Of a stretch of DNA of 64,000 nt, positions 33,414-42,073 are shown piece by piece (within the stretch, counting starts at the first letter, position 1; each line of letters opens with the position of its first letter). The stretch is from Shinella lacus. Lineage in GTDB: Bacteria > Pseudomonadota > Alphaproteobacteria > Rhizobiales > Rhizobiaceae. The notes under the pieces were generated by a model. The model was not told where the DNA came from. It ran no database searches and saw only the letters and a list, made by a program, of their open reading frames with translations. Position numbers and translations under genes: made by a program. Where the stretch lies: assembly GCF_010994755.1 (NCBI RefSeq), contig NZ_WHSB02000002.1, positions 496,001 through 560,000 of the forward strand, given 5' to 3'.

Positions 33414-33977
33414 TCAAGCGAAGATGGCTGTTGCGCCGATGACGAACAGGATGGCGGATGCAACGACGACGATCACGACCTTCTTGCTCTTCGCCAAGGC
33501 GGCGGTGCAAAGCAGTGCATAATAGATCAGGTTCATGCTGGCCCAGATCGCGGTGTCCGATAGGGGCCACGGCGTGGTGAATGCGGAAATCGCATTCGGG
33601 ATCTGAGTTATCAGGTTGCTGGCCAGCACGCAGAAGACAACGACATGCCGGTGCTCCATAATGTGGTTGTCGAGCGTGTCCTTCTCCGTCGCCTTCGGAA
33701 AAACCTGGGTGGCGGCGAAATAGTAGAGCAACGCGACCAATGCGACGACATATGCCAACATATAGTTGACCTCGGCCAGCTCACGATAGGCCCAGGCATT
33801 CATCCAGAACGTGATCAAGTCTAGAAGAAGAAGGATGCCGAACAGGGGCGCGACGATGCCCATTCCTCGGGTTTGACGTTCGTCATAGGCGCGTGAGAAG
33901 CCGGACGCGACCTCGGCAACGGCAAGGCCGAGCAGCAGGCCGTAAAAGCCGAACATGAAGGCGAATGCTTCGCTCAC
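33414..33977 (-). CDS. Integral membrane protein of unknown function
   Basis: The 187-residue protein starts at GTG 33977 (weak ribosome site, GGGG) and has five or six hydrophobic segments: MFGFYGLLLGLAVAEVASGF, LFGILLLLDLITFWMNAW, MLAYVVALVALLYYFAA, HVVVFCVLASNLITQ, WASMNLIYYALLC and VVIVVVASAILFVIGAT. I do not recognise a family. It is convergent with LacI at 16 bp spacing. Nothing visible assigns a role. Confidence 0.7.
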   Translation of the reverse strand: MSEAFAFMFGFYGLLLGLAVAEVASGFSRAYDERQTRGMGIVAPLFGILLLLDLITFWMNAWAYRELAEVNYMLAYVVALVALLYYFAATQVFPKATEKDTLDNHIMEHRHVVVFCVLASNLITQIPNAISAFTTPWPLSDTAIWASMNLIYYALLCTAALAKSKKVVIVVVASAILFVIGATAIFA

Positions 33978-34096
33978 CGAATACCCCGTAGCAGGTCACA
34001 AGGCTTATAGCCGATCGATCACGTCGACCTTTACAGGCGGGGGAATGCGTTGGAAAGTCCGTTTGAAGCCACCAGGAAAGAGAGGCCGAGCCCCCT

Positions 34097-35119
34097 TCAG
34101 GATAGGTTTCTGATCCACGGCCGCAGATCGAAGCTCGATCCGCTGTCGAAACTCGACGGCGCGGTTCGTCCCTGTTTGCGGAATTCGGCAGGCGTTATTC
34201 CAAACCGGCGGCGGAAGACGCGGCTGAAATGGGATGGATCGGTAAACCCGCAAGCGGCGGCAATGATGCCGATATGCCGCGTGTCCTCGGCGTCTCCCAA
34301 AGCCTTTCGGGCATAGGCCAGGCGGCGATCAAGGATGAAGCTGGTGATGCCCTGATAGGGTTCAAAAAGGCGATACAGCGTCGCGCGCGACAGCGCCATG
34401 TCGGAGGCGAGCGTCTCGGCCCCCAGCCTTGTGTCGCCGAGGCGATTTTCGATGATGCGGCGCGCGCGCTGGAACTGCGCGTCCTTGAAAGGCACCGGCG
34501 CCAGATCCCCCATTTCGTCCATAGGCTCAAGGGCTGCGTGGTAGAGCGCCAGCGTCGCGTTGGCCACCGCGGCACCGATGGAGCGATGCATATTCGGCAA
34601 CCTGTCGCGCAGGGAAACAAGATGATCGGCCATCAGTCCGCCGAGAATGGCGCCACGTGGGCCTTGTGACATGTGCCCATGGGGTATGTCTCTCACCTTG
34701 AGCAGGTCGCGCGGGATCATGACCGTGATATTGTCCGACGCGACCGAAGCCGTGCGGGTTTCGCGCGCCATGTCAAGCGTCACGAGATCCCCACGCCTCA
34801 CCGTGATGGGACGATCGTCCAGCAGGCCGGTGTAGCCACCCGCCGTGTAGACCTGAACCAGGGCATGATCGACGCCATCAGTCAGCGCCTTCTGGCGATC
34901 CCGCGTGAACAGGGTCGCATCGAAACTGCCGATGCCGATGAGAATGTCGCCGAGGTGATAGGTGTCGTACTTCGCCGCGAACTTGGCCGCCGGATTGACG
35001 GGCGCGACATCGAACACAGGAGCGACCACTTGTTGCCATCCGAGAAAGGATTGCTGCGGATCCACTTCAGATGAATCGAAATGCTGGCGGAGCAGCAACG
35101 GTTCGTCCGTTTCAGTCAT
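34097..35119 (-). CDS. AraC-family transcriptional regulator
   Basis: The 340-residue protein has a C-terminal pair of AraC-type helix-turn-helix motifs (GAETLASDMALSRATLYRLF, then IGIIAAACGFTDPSHFSRVFRRRFGITPAEFRK) and an N-terminal effector domain of the AraC-binding-like type with a DUF-style barrel (VYTAGGYTGLLDDRPITVRRGDLVTLDM). It is divergent from the autotransporter gene. Three GATGAG half-sites lie in the gap between them (35153-35192), which would suit AraC dimer binding, so it probably controls the autotransporter. Confidence 0.93.
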   Translation of the reverse strand: MTETDEPLLLRQHFDSSEVDPQQSFLGWQQVVAPVFDVAPVNPAAKFAAKYDTYHLGDILIGIGSFDATLFTRDRQKALTDGVDHALVQVYTAGGYTGLLDDRPITVRRGDLVTLDMARETRTASVASDNITVMIPRDLLKVRDIPHGHMSQGPRGAILGGLMADHLVSLRDRLPNMHRSIGAAVANATLALYHAALEPMDEMGDLAPVPFKDAQFQRARRIIENRLGDTRLGAETLASDMALSRATLYRLFEPYQGITSFILDRRLAYARKALGDAEDTRHIGIIAAACGFTDPSHFSRVFRRRFGITPAEFRKQGRTAPSSFDSGSSFDLRPWIRNLS

Positions 35120-35152
35120 CTTGCAGTCCCGTATCGCCTACCCTAAAGCCTA

Positions 35153-35192
35153 GATGAGACAGCTATACCAGAGATGAGATCGTACGCTCATC
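35153..35192. promoter_or_regulatory. Three GATGAG half-sites between the AraC and autotransporter genes
   Basis: GATGAG occurs at 35153-35158 and 35173-35178 in the same orientation, 20 bp apart (about two helical turns), and as its complement CTCATC at 35187-35192. Spacing of direct repeats by two turns is typical for AraC-type activator dimers. It lies 65-104 bp before the autotransporter start. Confidence 0.5.
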
Positions 35193-35256
35193 ACGAATGC
35201 GTCGGGCTGGGCTAAATACAGAGAATTCATTGACGATCTGGGATTCGGGAAAGCAC

Positions 35257-38058
35257 ATGATGAAAACCTATGCGTTCTGGCGAACGGCGGTCAGTGTCTT
35301 GCCGTTCAGCCTGCTGGGCTTCATCACGAACGGCGCCTTTGCACAGAGCGCCTGGGAAACACAGGAATACAAGAACGGCTGGCAGTTGGACGCCGTCAAT
35401 GCCGCTGACGCCTATGCACTCGGCTATACCGGGCGTGGCGTCAATGTCGGCGTGCTCGATAGCGGCCTGGACACGCGGCATAAGGAATTCGACGGCCGCG
35501 TGCTGGACGGCTACGACTTTACAAACAACCAGAAAATCACCGGCAAGGCGAATTTCGATACCGACACCCATGGCACGCATGTCACCGGCATCATCGCCGC
35601 CGACAGGGACGGCGTCGGCATGCATGGCGTGGCGTTCGATGCGAAGATCACACCCGCAATCGTAGACCAGAACACCAGGAACCAGGACGCCGTCTATGCC
35701 GGTTCGTGGCGTTTCCTGGCGGACCAGGGCGTATCCATCATCAACAACAGCCTCGGCATCAACGATTGCGCCGCGGTGAACACGCCGCCTTGCAACGTCA
35801 CGGACTACAAGCCGGGCGAACTTGAAAGCAACTATGCAGACACCATCGCGGCCATGAAATATACGGCCGAAAAGGATATCCTGATGGTCTTCGCGACCGG
35901 CAACGAGGGGCAGCCCTCGCCGGACGCACTGGGCGGAATGCCCTACTGGATCCCGGAACTGCGCGACAACTGGCTTGTCGTGGGCGCCGTCAATTCCGAT
36001 GGCGAGCTTGCTGATTTCAGCAACCGATGCGGCGTCGCGGCAGAATGGTGCCTCGTCGCCCCCGGCGTAGATGTTTACTCCACCATGCCGCTCGGCACCG
36101 GCTGGGAACTGGATCCCGACTATGCGCTGGAAGATGGCACGTCGATGGCGACGCCCGTCGTTTCCGGCATCGCCGCCCTGGTCAAGGAGGCTTTTCCCTT
36201 CTTCAGCGCGAAGGATCTGCAGCAGACGCTGCTGACGACCGCGACCTATATGGGTGACCCGGAACTCTTCGGCTGGGGCATGGTCAATGCAGGGAAAGCG
36301 GTCAAGGGCTACGGCAGGTTCGTGTCCGACGTGATCATCGATACGAAGGGATATGACGGCACCTTCGCAAACGATATCGACGGTGCGGGATCGCTCACAA
36401 AAACCGGCGACGGAATTCTCGCCCTGACCGGCAAGAACACTTACCTCGGCGGCACGCTAATTCATGGTGGCATATTGTCGGTCAACGGCACGTTGAGTTC
36501 GCTGGTGGTCGTGGGCATCGATGGGACGCTGCGCGGTACGGGTACGATCGATGCACCGCTGAGCGTTGCCGGCCTGCTGGCACCGGGCGATTCACCGGGC
36601 ACGCTGACGGTGGACGGTCCCGTGGCGCTACAGGAAACAGCCGTATCCCGGTTCGACATCGACGGCACGGGAACCGGAACGGGCGTCGGCAACTATTCGC
36701 GCCTCGTCACCACGGGCGAAGCCGGCGTGATCGGCCTTGCAGGCAGGCTCGACCCGGTCCTGCGCGGAATTTCGGGCGATGCGACGAACACCTACGTGGC
36801 GTCACTGGGCACACGCTTCAACATCATCCATTCGAGCGTCGGGATCATCGGCAGCTTCGACGCCTTCACTCAGCCCGGCACGGACGAACTGGTAAAGGGA
36901 ACCCGCCTCGATATCCTCTACCAGACCACGGACGTTTCGCTGGCCGTGACGCCGCAGGTCTATGGCGATCTGGCATCGCACGGCCTCAGCACCACGCGCA
37001 ACGTGGATGCCGTTGGCAAGGCGCTGGACGAGATCCGCCCCGACCCCGGCCCGCGTACAAACGCACTTTTCACGGGCCTTTACGGGACGGATGCAGACCG
37101 GCTCGCCAATGCGCTCGGCCAGCTCTCGGGTGAGGCGTACGCATCGGCAAACACATTACATGTCACTCACGCCAACGCGACGCAGGACGCGATCGCACAA
37201 CGTATCCGAGCCGCCTTCGCAGCGGACGGTCTCGATGATCGCGCAACGTTCTGGTCATCAGCCAATGGCGGCTGGGGCGCGGCAGATGGCGGGGGCGCCG
37301 AAACATTCGATTGGGGAATGGCAAACATGCTGTACGGCCTGGATGCAGGCATTGGCGATATCGGCCGTTTTGGCCTTGCCGCCGGCTTGGGTCACAGCAA
37401 CGGCGATGTCGGAAGCCAGAACGCTTCCGTCAAAGCCACCCACTACGACATCGTGACCTATGGTTCGACCGCGTTCGGGTCCTTCGACGCCAGCATCGGC
37501 GCGTCCTACACTTGGTCCGACATGACGACGCGGCGCACGCCGGCATTCGGCGGTTTCACCGAGACGCTGACGGCCTCCTACGACACCAGGACCGCGCAGG
37601 TTTTTGGCGAAATCGGTTACAGGGCAACGGTAGGAGAGTTTTATCTCAATCCCTTCGTTTCGGGTGCTTATCTGAGTGTAAAGGGGAGCAGCTTCAAGGA
37701 AAGCGGCGGGTCCGCAGCGCTCTCCGGAGCCGTCTCGTCGAGCGATATCGGCGTAACCCTCATCGGCACGCGCATCTCGACCGATTTCGAGGTGGACGCC
37801 GCCACGTTCTCGGCAAGCGCCCTGCTCGGCTGGCAACATCTTTACGGCGACGTGCAAGGCACGGCCGATGTTCGGTTCCCGGGTGGTACGCCCTTCAAGG
37901 TCGTCGGTGCCGCCCTAGCGCGCGATGCTGCACGCTTGGACCTGAATGTAGACTACATTCTAGACCCGAAAACGAAAGTAGGCCTCGGATATCGCGGCGT
38001 ATTCGCGGACACGTCGCATTTCTCGTCGATCAAGGGTTATCTCAGCGTGGCCTTCTAG
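35257..38058 (+). CDS. Autotransporter serine protease (subtilisin passenger, beta-barrel translocator)
   Basis: The 933-residue protein is a type V secreted protease. After a signal peptide ending at FAQ (about residue 30) comes an S8 subtilisin domain with catalytic Asp68 (GVLDSG), His105 (THGTHVTG) and Ser296 (GTSMATPVV). A passenger-associated repeat (SLTKTGDGILALTGKNTYLG, about 390-415) and a beta-helical linker follow. The last roughly 290 residues form the autotransporter barrel ending in the terminal aromatic F typical for outer-membrane proteins. Start: ATG 35257 or 35260, both behind GGGAAA. Likely surface-exposed or released by cleavage. It is divergent from an AraC regulator. Confidence 0.95.
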   Translation: MMKTYAFWRTAVSVLPFSLLGFITNGAFAQSAWETQEYKNGWQLDAVNAADAYALGYTGRGVNVGVLDSGLDTRHKEFDGRVLDGYDFTNNQKITGKANFDTDTHGTHVTGIIAADRDGVGMHGVAFDAKITPAIVDQNTRNQDAVYAGSWRFLADQGVSIINNSLGINDCAAVNTPPCNVTDYKPGELESNYADTIAAMKYTAEKDILMVFATGNEGQPSPDALGGMPYWIPELRDNWLVVGAVNSDGELADFSNRCGVAAEWCLVAPGVDVYSTMPLGTGWELDPDYALEDGTSMATPVVSGIAALVKEAFPFFSAKDLQQTLLTTATYMGDPELFGWGMVNAGKAVKGYGRFVSDVIIDTKGYDGTFANDIDGAGSLTKTGDGILALTGKNTYLGGTLIHGGILSVNGTLSSLVVVGIDGTLRGTGTIDAPLSVAGLLAPGDSPGTLTVDGPVALQETAVSRFDIDGTGTGTGVGNYSRLVTTGEAGVIGLAGRLDPVLRGISGDATNTYVASLGTRFNIIHSSVGIIGSFDAFTQPGTDELVKGTRLDILYQTTDVSLAVTPQVYGDLASHGLSTTRNVDAVGKALDEIRPDPGPRTNALFTGLYGTDADRLANALGQLSGEAYASANTLHVTHANATQDAIAQRIRAAFAADGLDDRATFWSSANGGWGAADGGGAETFDWGMANMLYGLDAGIGDIGRFGLAAGLGHSNGDVGSQNASVKATHYDIVTYGSTAFGSFDASIGASYTWSDMTTRRTPAFGGFTETLTASYDTRTAQVFGEIGYRATVGEFYLNPFVSGAYLSVKGSSFKESGGSAALSGAVSSSDIGVTLIGTRISTDFEVDAATFSASALLGWQHLYGDVQGTADVRFPGGTPFKVVGAALARDAARLDLNVDYILDPKTKVGLGYRGVFADTSHFSSIKGYLSVAF

Positions 38059-38202
38059 GCTCGCGTTGTGCCCGGTCAACGCACGTCCTACCACGCGTCG
38101 TAGTGGGTTTCAGAATCGACATACAGTGCGAGCAGCACCATCTACAAGGCGCCGCCTGCGACGTCGTGAACCATTTCCTCGAGATCTTGCAAAGTCAGCA
38201 AA

Positions 38203-38247
38203 GCTCACTATATACCTTTCGTAACTTACCAAAGGTATATAGTGAGC
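38203..38247. repeat. 45-bp near-perfect palindrome upstream of the quinone-reductase-like gene
   Basis: Arms of 17 bp (38203-38219, GCTCACTATATACCTTT, and 38231-38247) are perfect complements. The 11 bp between them contain GTAA-C-TTAC, itself symmetric, so only the outer spacer bases (38220/38230) and the central base break symmetry across all 45 bp. It lies 145 bp after the autotransporter stop and 54 bp before the flavoprotein ATG. It may be an operator for a dimeric winged-helix regulator (quinone or electrophile sensors of the HxlR/MarR kind often control such genes), or a terminator, since AATTTT follows. Confidence 0.85.
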
Positions 38248-38301
38248 AATTTTACCTGCTGCCCGCGGTAACGCTGACGATATCGATATTCAGAGGGTTC
38301 C

Positions 38302-38886
38302 ATGCACGCGCTCATCGTCGTTTCACACCCCAAACCGGGCTCCTTCACCCATTCCATCGCAAACCAAGTCGCGGAGGGAATTGCAGCCTCCGGCGCCCAT
38401 TCCTTCGAGATCGCGGACCTTGCCGCGGAGGGGTTCGACCCGCGTTTCTCCGCGCAGGATCACGCCTTTTTTGTCGGTGAAGGCAAGCTGCCTGCCGACG
38501 TAGCAGCCGAACAGGCGCGGCTTGACCGGAGCGACGCGCTGGTTCTGGTCTATCCGGTCTTTTGGTGGTCCTTTCCCGGATTGCTCAAGGGCTGGATCGA
38601 CCGGGTTTTCACGAACGGCTGGGCCTATGTGGAAGAGCCGGATGGCAGGATCGTGCGAAAACTCGGCCGGCTTCCGGTCCATCTGATCGCGGTCGCCGGG
38701 GCCAACATGCGGACCTATGCGCGGCACGGCTATTTCGGCGCCATGAAGACGCAGATCGATCATGGCATCTTCGACTATTGCGGCGCGCCTGTCGCGAGGT
38801 CGGAACTGCTGGTGCCGGATGAGAGATCCCACGAAGCCCACCTCGATACGGTGCGTACCATCGGCCGGTCCCTTTTCGCAGGTTGA
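38302..38886 (+). CDS. NAD(P)H-dependent flavodoxin-fold oxidoreductase (quinone reductase-like)
   Basis: The 194-residue protein belongs to the flavodoxin-like NAD(P)H:quinone oxidoreductase group (MdaB, KefF and NQO-like). It shows the flavin phosphate loop region VVSHPKPGSFTHSIA, the flavin-binding LVLVYPVFWWSFPGLLKGWIDRVF motif (residues near 75-100) and GANMRTYARHGY. It would reduce quinones by two electrons in the cytosol. The ATG at 38302 has AGAGGG upstream, and a 45-bp palindrome at 38203-38247 suggests tight regulation. It is convergent with the DUF502 gene at a 12-bp distance. Confidence 0.9.
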   Translation: MHALIVVSHPKPGSFTHSIANQVAEGIAASGAHSFEIADLAAEGFDPRFSAQDHAFFVGEGKLPADVAAEQARLDRSDALVLVYPVFWWSFPGLLKGWIDRVFTNGWAYVEEPDGRIVRKLGRLPVHLIAVAGANMRTYARHGYFGAMKTQIDHGIFDYCGAPVARSELLVPDERSHEAHLDTVRTIGRSLFAG

Positions 38887-38898
38887 CGCCCGGCTCTC

Positions 38899-39606
38899 TC
38901 AGCTCTTCTTCTTGCTCTTCGCCTTGGCCTTGCGCTGCTCCTCGCTCTCGATGAGTTGCAGCGTCTTTTCCGGTGGCGTAACCAGGCCAACGGAGATGAT
39001 GAGCTTGGCGGCGTCCTCGGCGCTCATGTCGAGCGGCACCAGCTTTTCACGCGGCACATAGACGAGGAAACCTGCCGTCGGGAACGGCGTCGGCGGCAGG
39101 AAGCAGGCGACCATGTCCTTGCCCATCGACTTGAATTTCGCGGCGATCTCGCCGCGCGCATCCGTCGCCACGAAGACGATCGCCCAGAGGCCGGGGCTCG
39201 GATATTCGATCATCGCCGCCTTGTTGAACGACGTGCCCTTGTCCTTCAGCACGGTCTCGAAGATCTGCTTCAGGCTCTTGTGCACCGTGCGCACCAGCGG
39301 CGTGCGGTTGAACAGGGAATCGCCGAACTCGACGATCGTGCGGCCGATGAGGTTCTTGCCGAGGAAGCCGACCAGCGTGATCAGGATCAGCGCGGTCAGG
39401 AGACCGAAGCCGGGAATGGCGAACTGGAGGTAGTTCTCCGGATTGTATTGTGCCGGAATATAGGGCTTCACCCAGCTGTCCGCCCAGCGGATGAAGGTCC
39501 AGGTCAGCCATATGGTGATGGCGATCGGCGCGCAGATCACGAGGCCGGTCAGGAAATTGTTGCGCAGCCGCGTGGCAAGCGACTGTCTCGGGACGAGTTC
39601 GGTCAT
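38899..39606 (-). CDS. DUF502 family inner-membrane protein
   Basis: The 235-residue protein has two N-terminal membrane segments (LTGLVICAPIAITIWLTWTFI and FGLLTALILITLVGFLGKN) and a conserved soluble region with FGDSLFNRTPLVRTVHKSLKQIFETV. These match the DUF502 family. It ends in a Lys-rich tail (KAKAKSKKKS). The start is placed at ATG 39606; the frame is open to 39627. It lies 35 bp after the GNAT gene in a chain of minus-strand genes from glmU. No function is established. Confidence 0.9.
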   Translation of the reverse strand: MTELVPRQSLATRLRNNFLTGLVICAPIAITIWLTWTFIRWADSWVKPYIPAQYNPENYLQFAIPGFGLLTALILITLVGFLGKNLIGRTIVEFGDSLFNRTPLVRTVHKSLKQIFETVLKDKGTSFNKAAMIEYPSPGLWAIVFVATDARGEIAAKFKSMGKDMVACFLPPTPFPTAGFLVYVPREKLVPLDMSAEDAAKLIISVGLVTPPEKTLQLIESEEQRKAKAKSKKKS

Positions 39607-39641
39607 CGGGTATCCAGGGTCTGGCAAGCGTGGGAGGGCGC

Positions 39642-40136
39642 TCAGCCGTAGAAACCCGGATGATAGGAAACGGTTCCGCCGCCGTAAACCGGTGAAAACG
39701 CCACACGCATGAAATACTCCGGGGGCACCCCGTCCAGCGTCAGTTTGGGGTCCGGCGCAAAGCCGAAACGGCCGTAATAGGCGGGATTGCCTAAAAGCAC
39801 GCAGCCGCTCGCACCGAGCGCCTTCAATTGCGAAAGCCCTTCGCGCACCAGCTTGCTGCCGATGCCCTCGCCCTGGCGGGTGGGATCGACGGAAATCGGG
39901 CCGAGGCCGTACCAGTCCGTGCTGCCATCGGAGACCATGACCGGCGAGAAGGCGACATGGCCGACGACCACGCCATCCGCCTCCGCGACGAGCGAGAGCG
40001 TCAAGGCGCCAGCAGCGCGCAGGCGGTCGATGATGATGTGCTCCGTGCCGTCGGCGTGCGGCGCCGTCTTGAACGCGGTCTCCGTCAGCGTGCGAATCGC
40101 ATCGATATCGCCGGCCTGTTCCGGCCGGATGATCAT
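39642..40136 (-). CDS. GNAT-family N-acetyltransferase
   Basis: The 164-residue protein has the GNAT acetyl-CoA motif ISVDPTRQGEGIGSKLVREGL (with the Q/R-x-x-G-x-G/A loop) and the fold hallmarks LSLVAEADGVVVGHVAFSPV and GYYGRFGFAPD-like turn at AYYGRFGFAPDP. The ATG at 40136 overlaps the glmS stop by 4 bp (ATGA), so it is coupled to glmS. It resembles the YhbS-like acetyltransferases; the acceptor is unknown. Because it follows glmS it might act on a sugar or amine, but no acceptor specificity is visible. Confidence 0.9.
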   Translation of the reverse strand: MIIRPEQAGDIDAIRTLTETAFKTAPHADGTEHIIIDRLRAAGALTLSLVAEADGVVVGHVAFSPVMVSDGSTDWYGLGPISVDPTRQGEGIGSKLVREGLSQLKALGASGCVLLGNPAYYGRFGFAPDPKLTLDGVPPEYFMRVAFSPVYGGGTVSYHPGFYG

Positions 40137-41959
40137 TCCACCGTCACGGATTTGGCGAGGTTGCGCGGCTGGTCGACATCCGTGCCCATGAAGACGGCGG
40201 TGTGATAGGCGAGAAGCTGGATCGGCAGCGAGTAGATCATCGGCGCGATGATCTCGTCGACATTCGGCAGCACGATCGTCGCCATGGTTTCGAGCTTCGA
40301 GGCCGCCGCACCCTTCTCGTCGGTGATGAAGATGATCCGGCCGCCCCGCGCCGCCACTTCCTGCATGTTCGAGACGGTCTTGTCGAAGAAGCGGTCGTGC
40401 GGCGCAATCACGATCACCGGCATGTTCTCGTCGATCAGCGCGATCGGCCCGTGTTTCAGCTCGCCGGCGGCATAGCCTTCGGCGTGGATATAGGAGATTT
40501 CCTTGAGCTTCAGCGCGCCTTCCATCGCCAGCGGATAGCTGGTGCCGCGGCCGAGATAGAGCACGTCCTTGCACTTCGAAAGCTCGCGCGAAAGCTGCTC
40601 GATCGACGGCTGGATGGTGTTGAGCACACCCGCCATGATGCGCGGCATTTCGGCGAGGTTGCGCACCAGCGCCTTCTCCTCGGCCTCGCTGATCGTGCCG
40701 CGCGCCCTGCCCGCACCGACGGCGAGTGCCGCCAGAACTGCGAGCTGGCAGGTGAAGGCCTTGGTGGAGGCGACGCCGATTTCCGGGCCGGCGAGGATCG
40801 GGAAGACAGCGTCCGACTCGCGGGCGATCGACGATTCGCGCGTGTTGACCACCGCGCCGATCTTCAGGCCGTTTTCCTTGCAGTAACGCAGCGAGGCCAG
40901 GGTATCGGCGGTTTCGCCGGACTGCGAGATGAAGAGCGCGGCCGAGGCCGGGTTCAGCGGGATCTCGCGGTAGCGGAATTCCGATGCGACGTCGATCTCC
41001 ACCGGCAGGCGGGCATAACGCTCGAACCAGTATTTGCCGACGAGGCCGGCGAGATAGGCCGTGCCGCAGGCGGAAATGGCAAGGCTCGGCACCTTGGCGA
41101 AATCGATCGCCGAGGCGATGGGGCGCACCGTATGGGCGAGGAAATCGACATAATGGCTGAGCGCGTGCGAAATCGCTTCCGGCTGTTCATGGATTTCCTT
41201 TTCCATGAAGTGCCGGTGGTTGCCCTTGTCGATGAGATAGGCGGCAGCGGAAGACACCTGGCGCGGACGCTCGACGCGGTTGCCGTCGAGGCCGAAGATA
41301 TGCGCGCCGTCACGGCCGATCACCGCCCAGTCGCCATCGACGAGATAGGTGATTTCGTTGGTGAAGGGCGCAAGCGCGATGGCGTCGGAGCCGAGGAACA
41401 TTTCGCCACGGCCGTAGCCGATGGCAAGCGGCGGGCCGCTGCGGGCGGCCATGATGGTCGACGGATCGTCTTCGAAGATCACGGCGAGCGCATAGGCGCC
41501 GGTGACGCGGCGCAGCATGGCATGCATCGCCTCGCGCCGGCCGAGACCGTCGCGGCGGTATTTTGCTACGAGCTGGGCGACGACCTCGGTGTCGGTCTGC
41601 GTGGCGAAGGTGGCGCCCCCGGCGATGAGTTCGTCCTTCAGCTCGGAAAAGTTCTCGATGATGCCGTTGTGCACGACGGCGACGCCATCGACGAAATGCG
41701 GGTGGGCATTGGCTTCCGTCGGCGCGCCGTGCGTCGCCCAGCGGGTGTGGGCGATGCCGAGGGTGCCGGCAAGCGGCTCTTCGGAAAGGCGCTTTTCCAG
41801 GTTGAAGAGTTTGCCTTCTGCGCGGCGACGCTCGAGCTTGCCATCGACGATGGTGGCCACGCCGGCGGAATCGTAGCCGCGGTATTCAAGGCGCTTCAGC
41901 GCATCGACAAGCCGGCCGGCGACAGGCTGGTTTCCGACGATACCGACAATTCCGCACAT
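40133..41959 (-). CDS. glmS: Glutamine--fructose-6-phosphate aminotransferase (isomerizing)
   Basis: GlmS makes glucosamine-6-phosphate from fructose-6-phosphate and glutamine, the first step to UDP-GlcNAc. The 608-residue protein starts MCGIVGIVGN, so Cys2 becomes the N-terminal nucleophile of the glutaminase domain, and continues with the THGAPTEANAHPH and VHNGIIENF motifs. Two SIS sugar-isomerase domains follow (SQSGETADTLASLRY and LGRGTSYPLAMEGALKLKEISYIHAEGY), ending AKSVTVE. It lies downstream of glmU by 114 bp. I see no glmS ribozyme-like structure in that gap and none is expected in this class. Confidence 0.97.
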   Translation of the reverse strand: MCGIVGIVGNQPVAGRLVDALKRLEYRGYDSAGVATIVDGKLERRRAEGKLFNLEKRLSEEPLAGTLGIAHTRWATHGAPTEANAHPHFVDGVAVVHNGIIENFSELKDELIAGGATFATQTDTEVVAQLVAKYRRDGLGRREAMHAMLRRVTGAYALAVIFEDDPSTIMAARSGPPLAIGYGRGEMFLGSDAIALAPFTNEITYLVDGDWAVIGRDGAHIFGLDGNRVERPRQVSSAAAYLIDKGNHRHFMEKEIHEQPEAISHALSHYVDFLAHTVRPIASAIDFAKVPSLAISACGTAYLAGLVGKYWFERYARLPVEIDVASEFRYREIPLNPASAALFISQSGETADTLASLRYCKENGLKIGAVVNTRESSIARESDAVFPILAGPEIGVASTKAFTCQLAVLAALAVGAGRARGTISEAEEKALVRNLAEMPRIMAGVLNTIQPSIEQLSRELSKCKDVLYLGRGTSYPLAMEGALKLKEISYIHAEGYAAGELKHGPIALIDENMPVIVIAPHDRFFDKTVSNMQEVAARGGRIIFITDEKGAAASKLETMATIVLPNVDEIIAPMIYSLPIQLLAYHTAVFMGTDVDQPRNLAKSVTVE

Positions 41960-42073
41960 GGCCCGCTCCGCGCTTTCGAAAAGTTTCTACTGCGTTCTTT
42001 TCGTAGTGGTTTTTTGCTGCGGCGCAACTCGCCGGCACTCACTTTCGATTGCAAGCGTTAATGCTGGCTGGGC

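Noticed and set aside
38101-38198. Short minus-strand frame fragment (MVLLALYVDSETHYDAW) between the autotransporter and the flavoprotein
   Set aside because: Only 17 codons between stops, with a second short fragment before it. It could be a regulator remnant but nothing supports it.
41960-42073. glmS ribozyme or other riboswitch in the glmU-glmS gap
   Set aside because: The glmS ribozyme is a Gram-positive element, the gap is only 114 bp, and I see no fitting structure.
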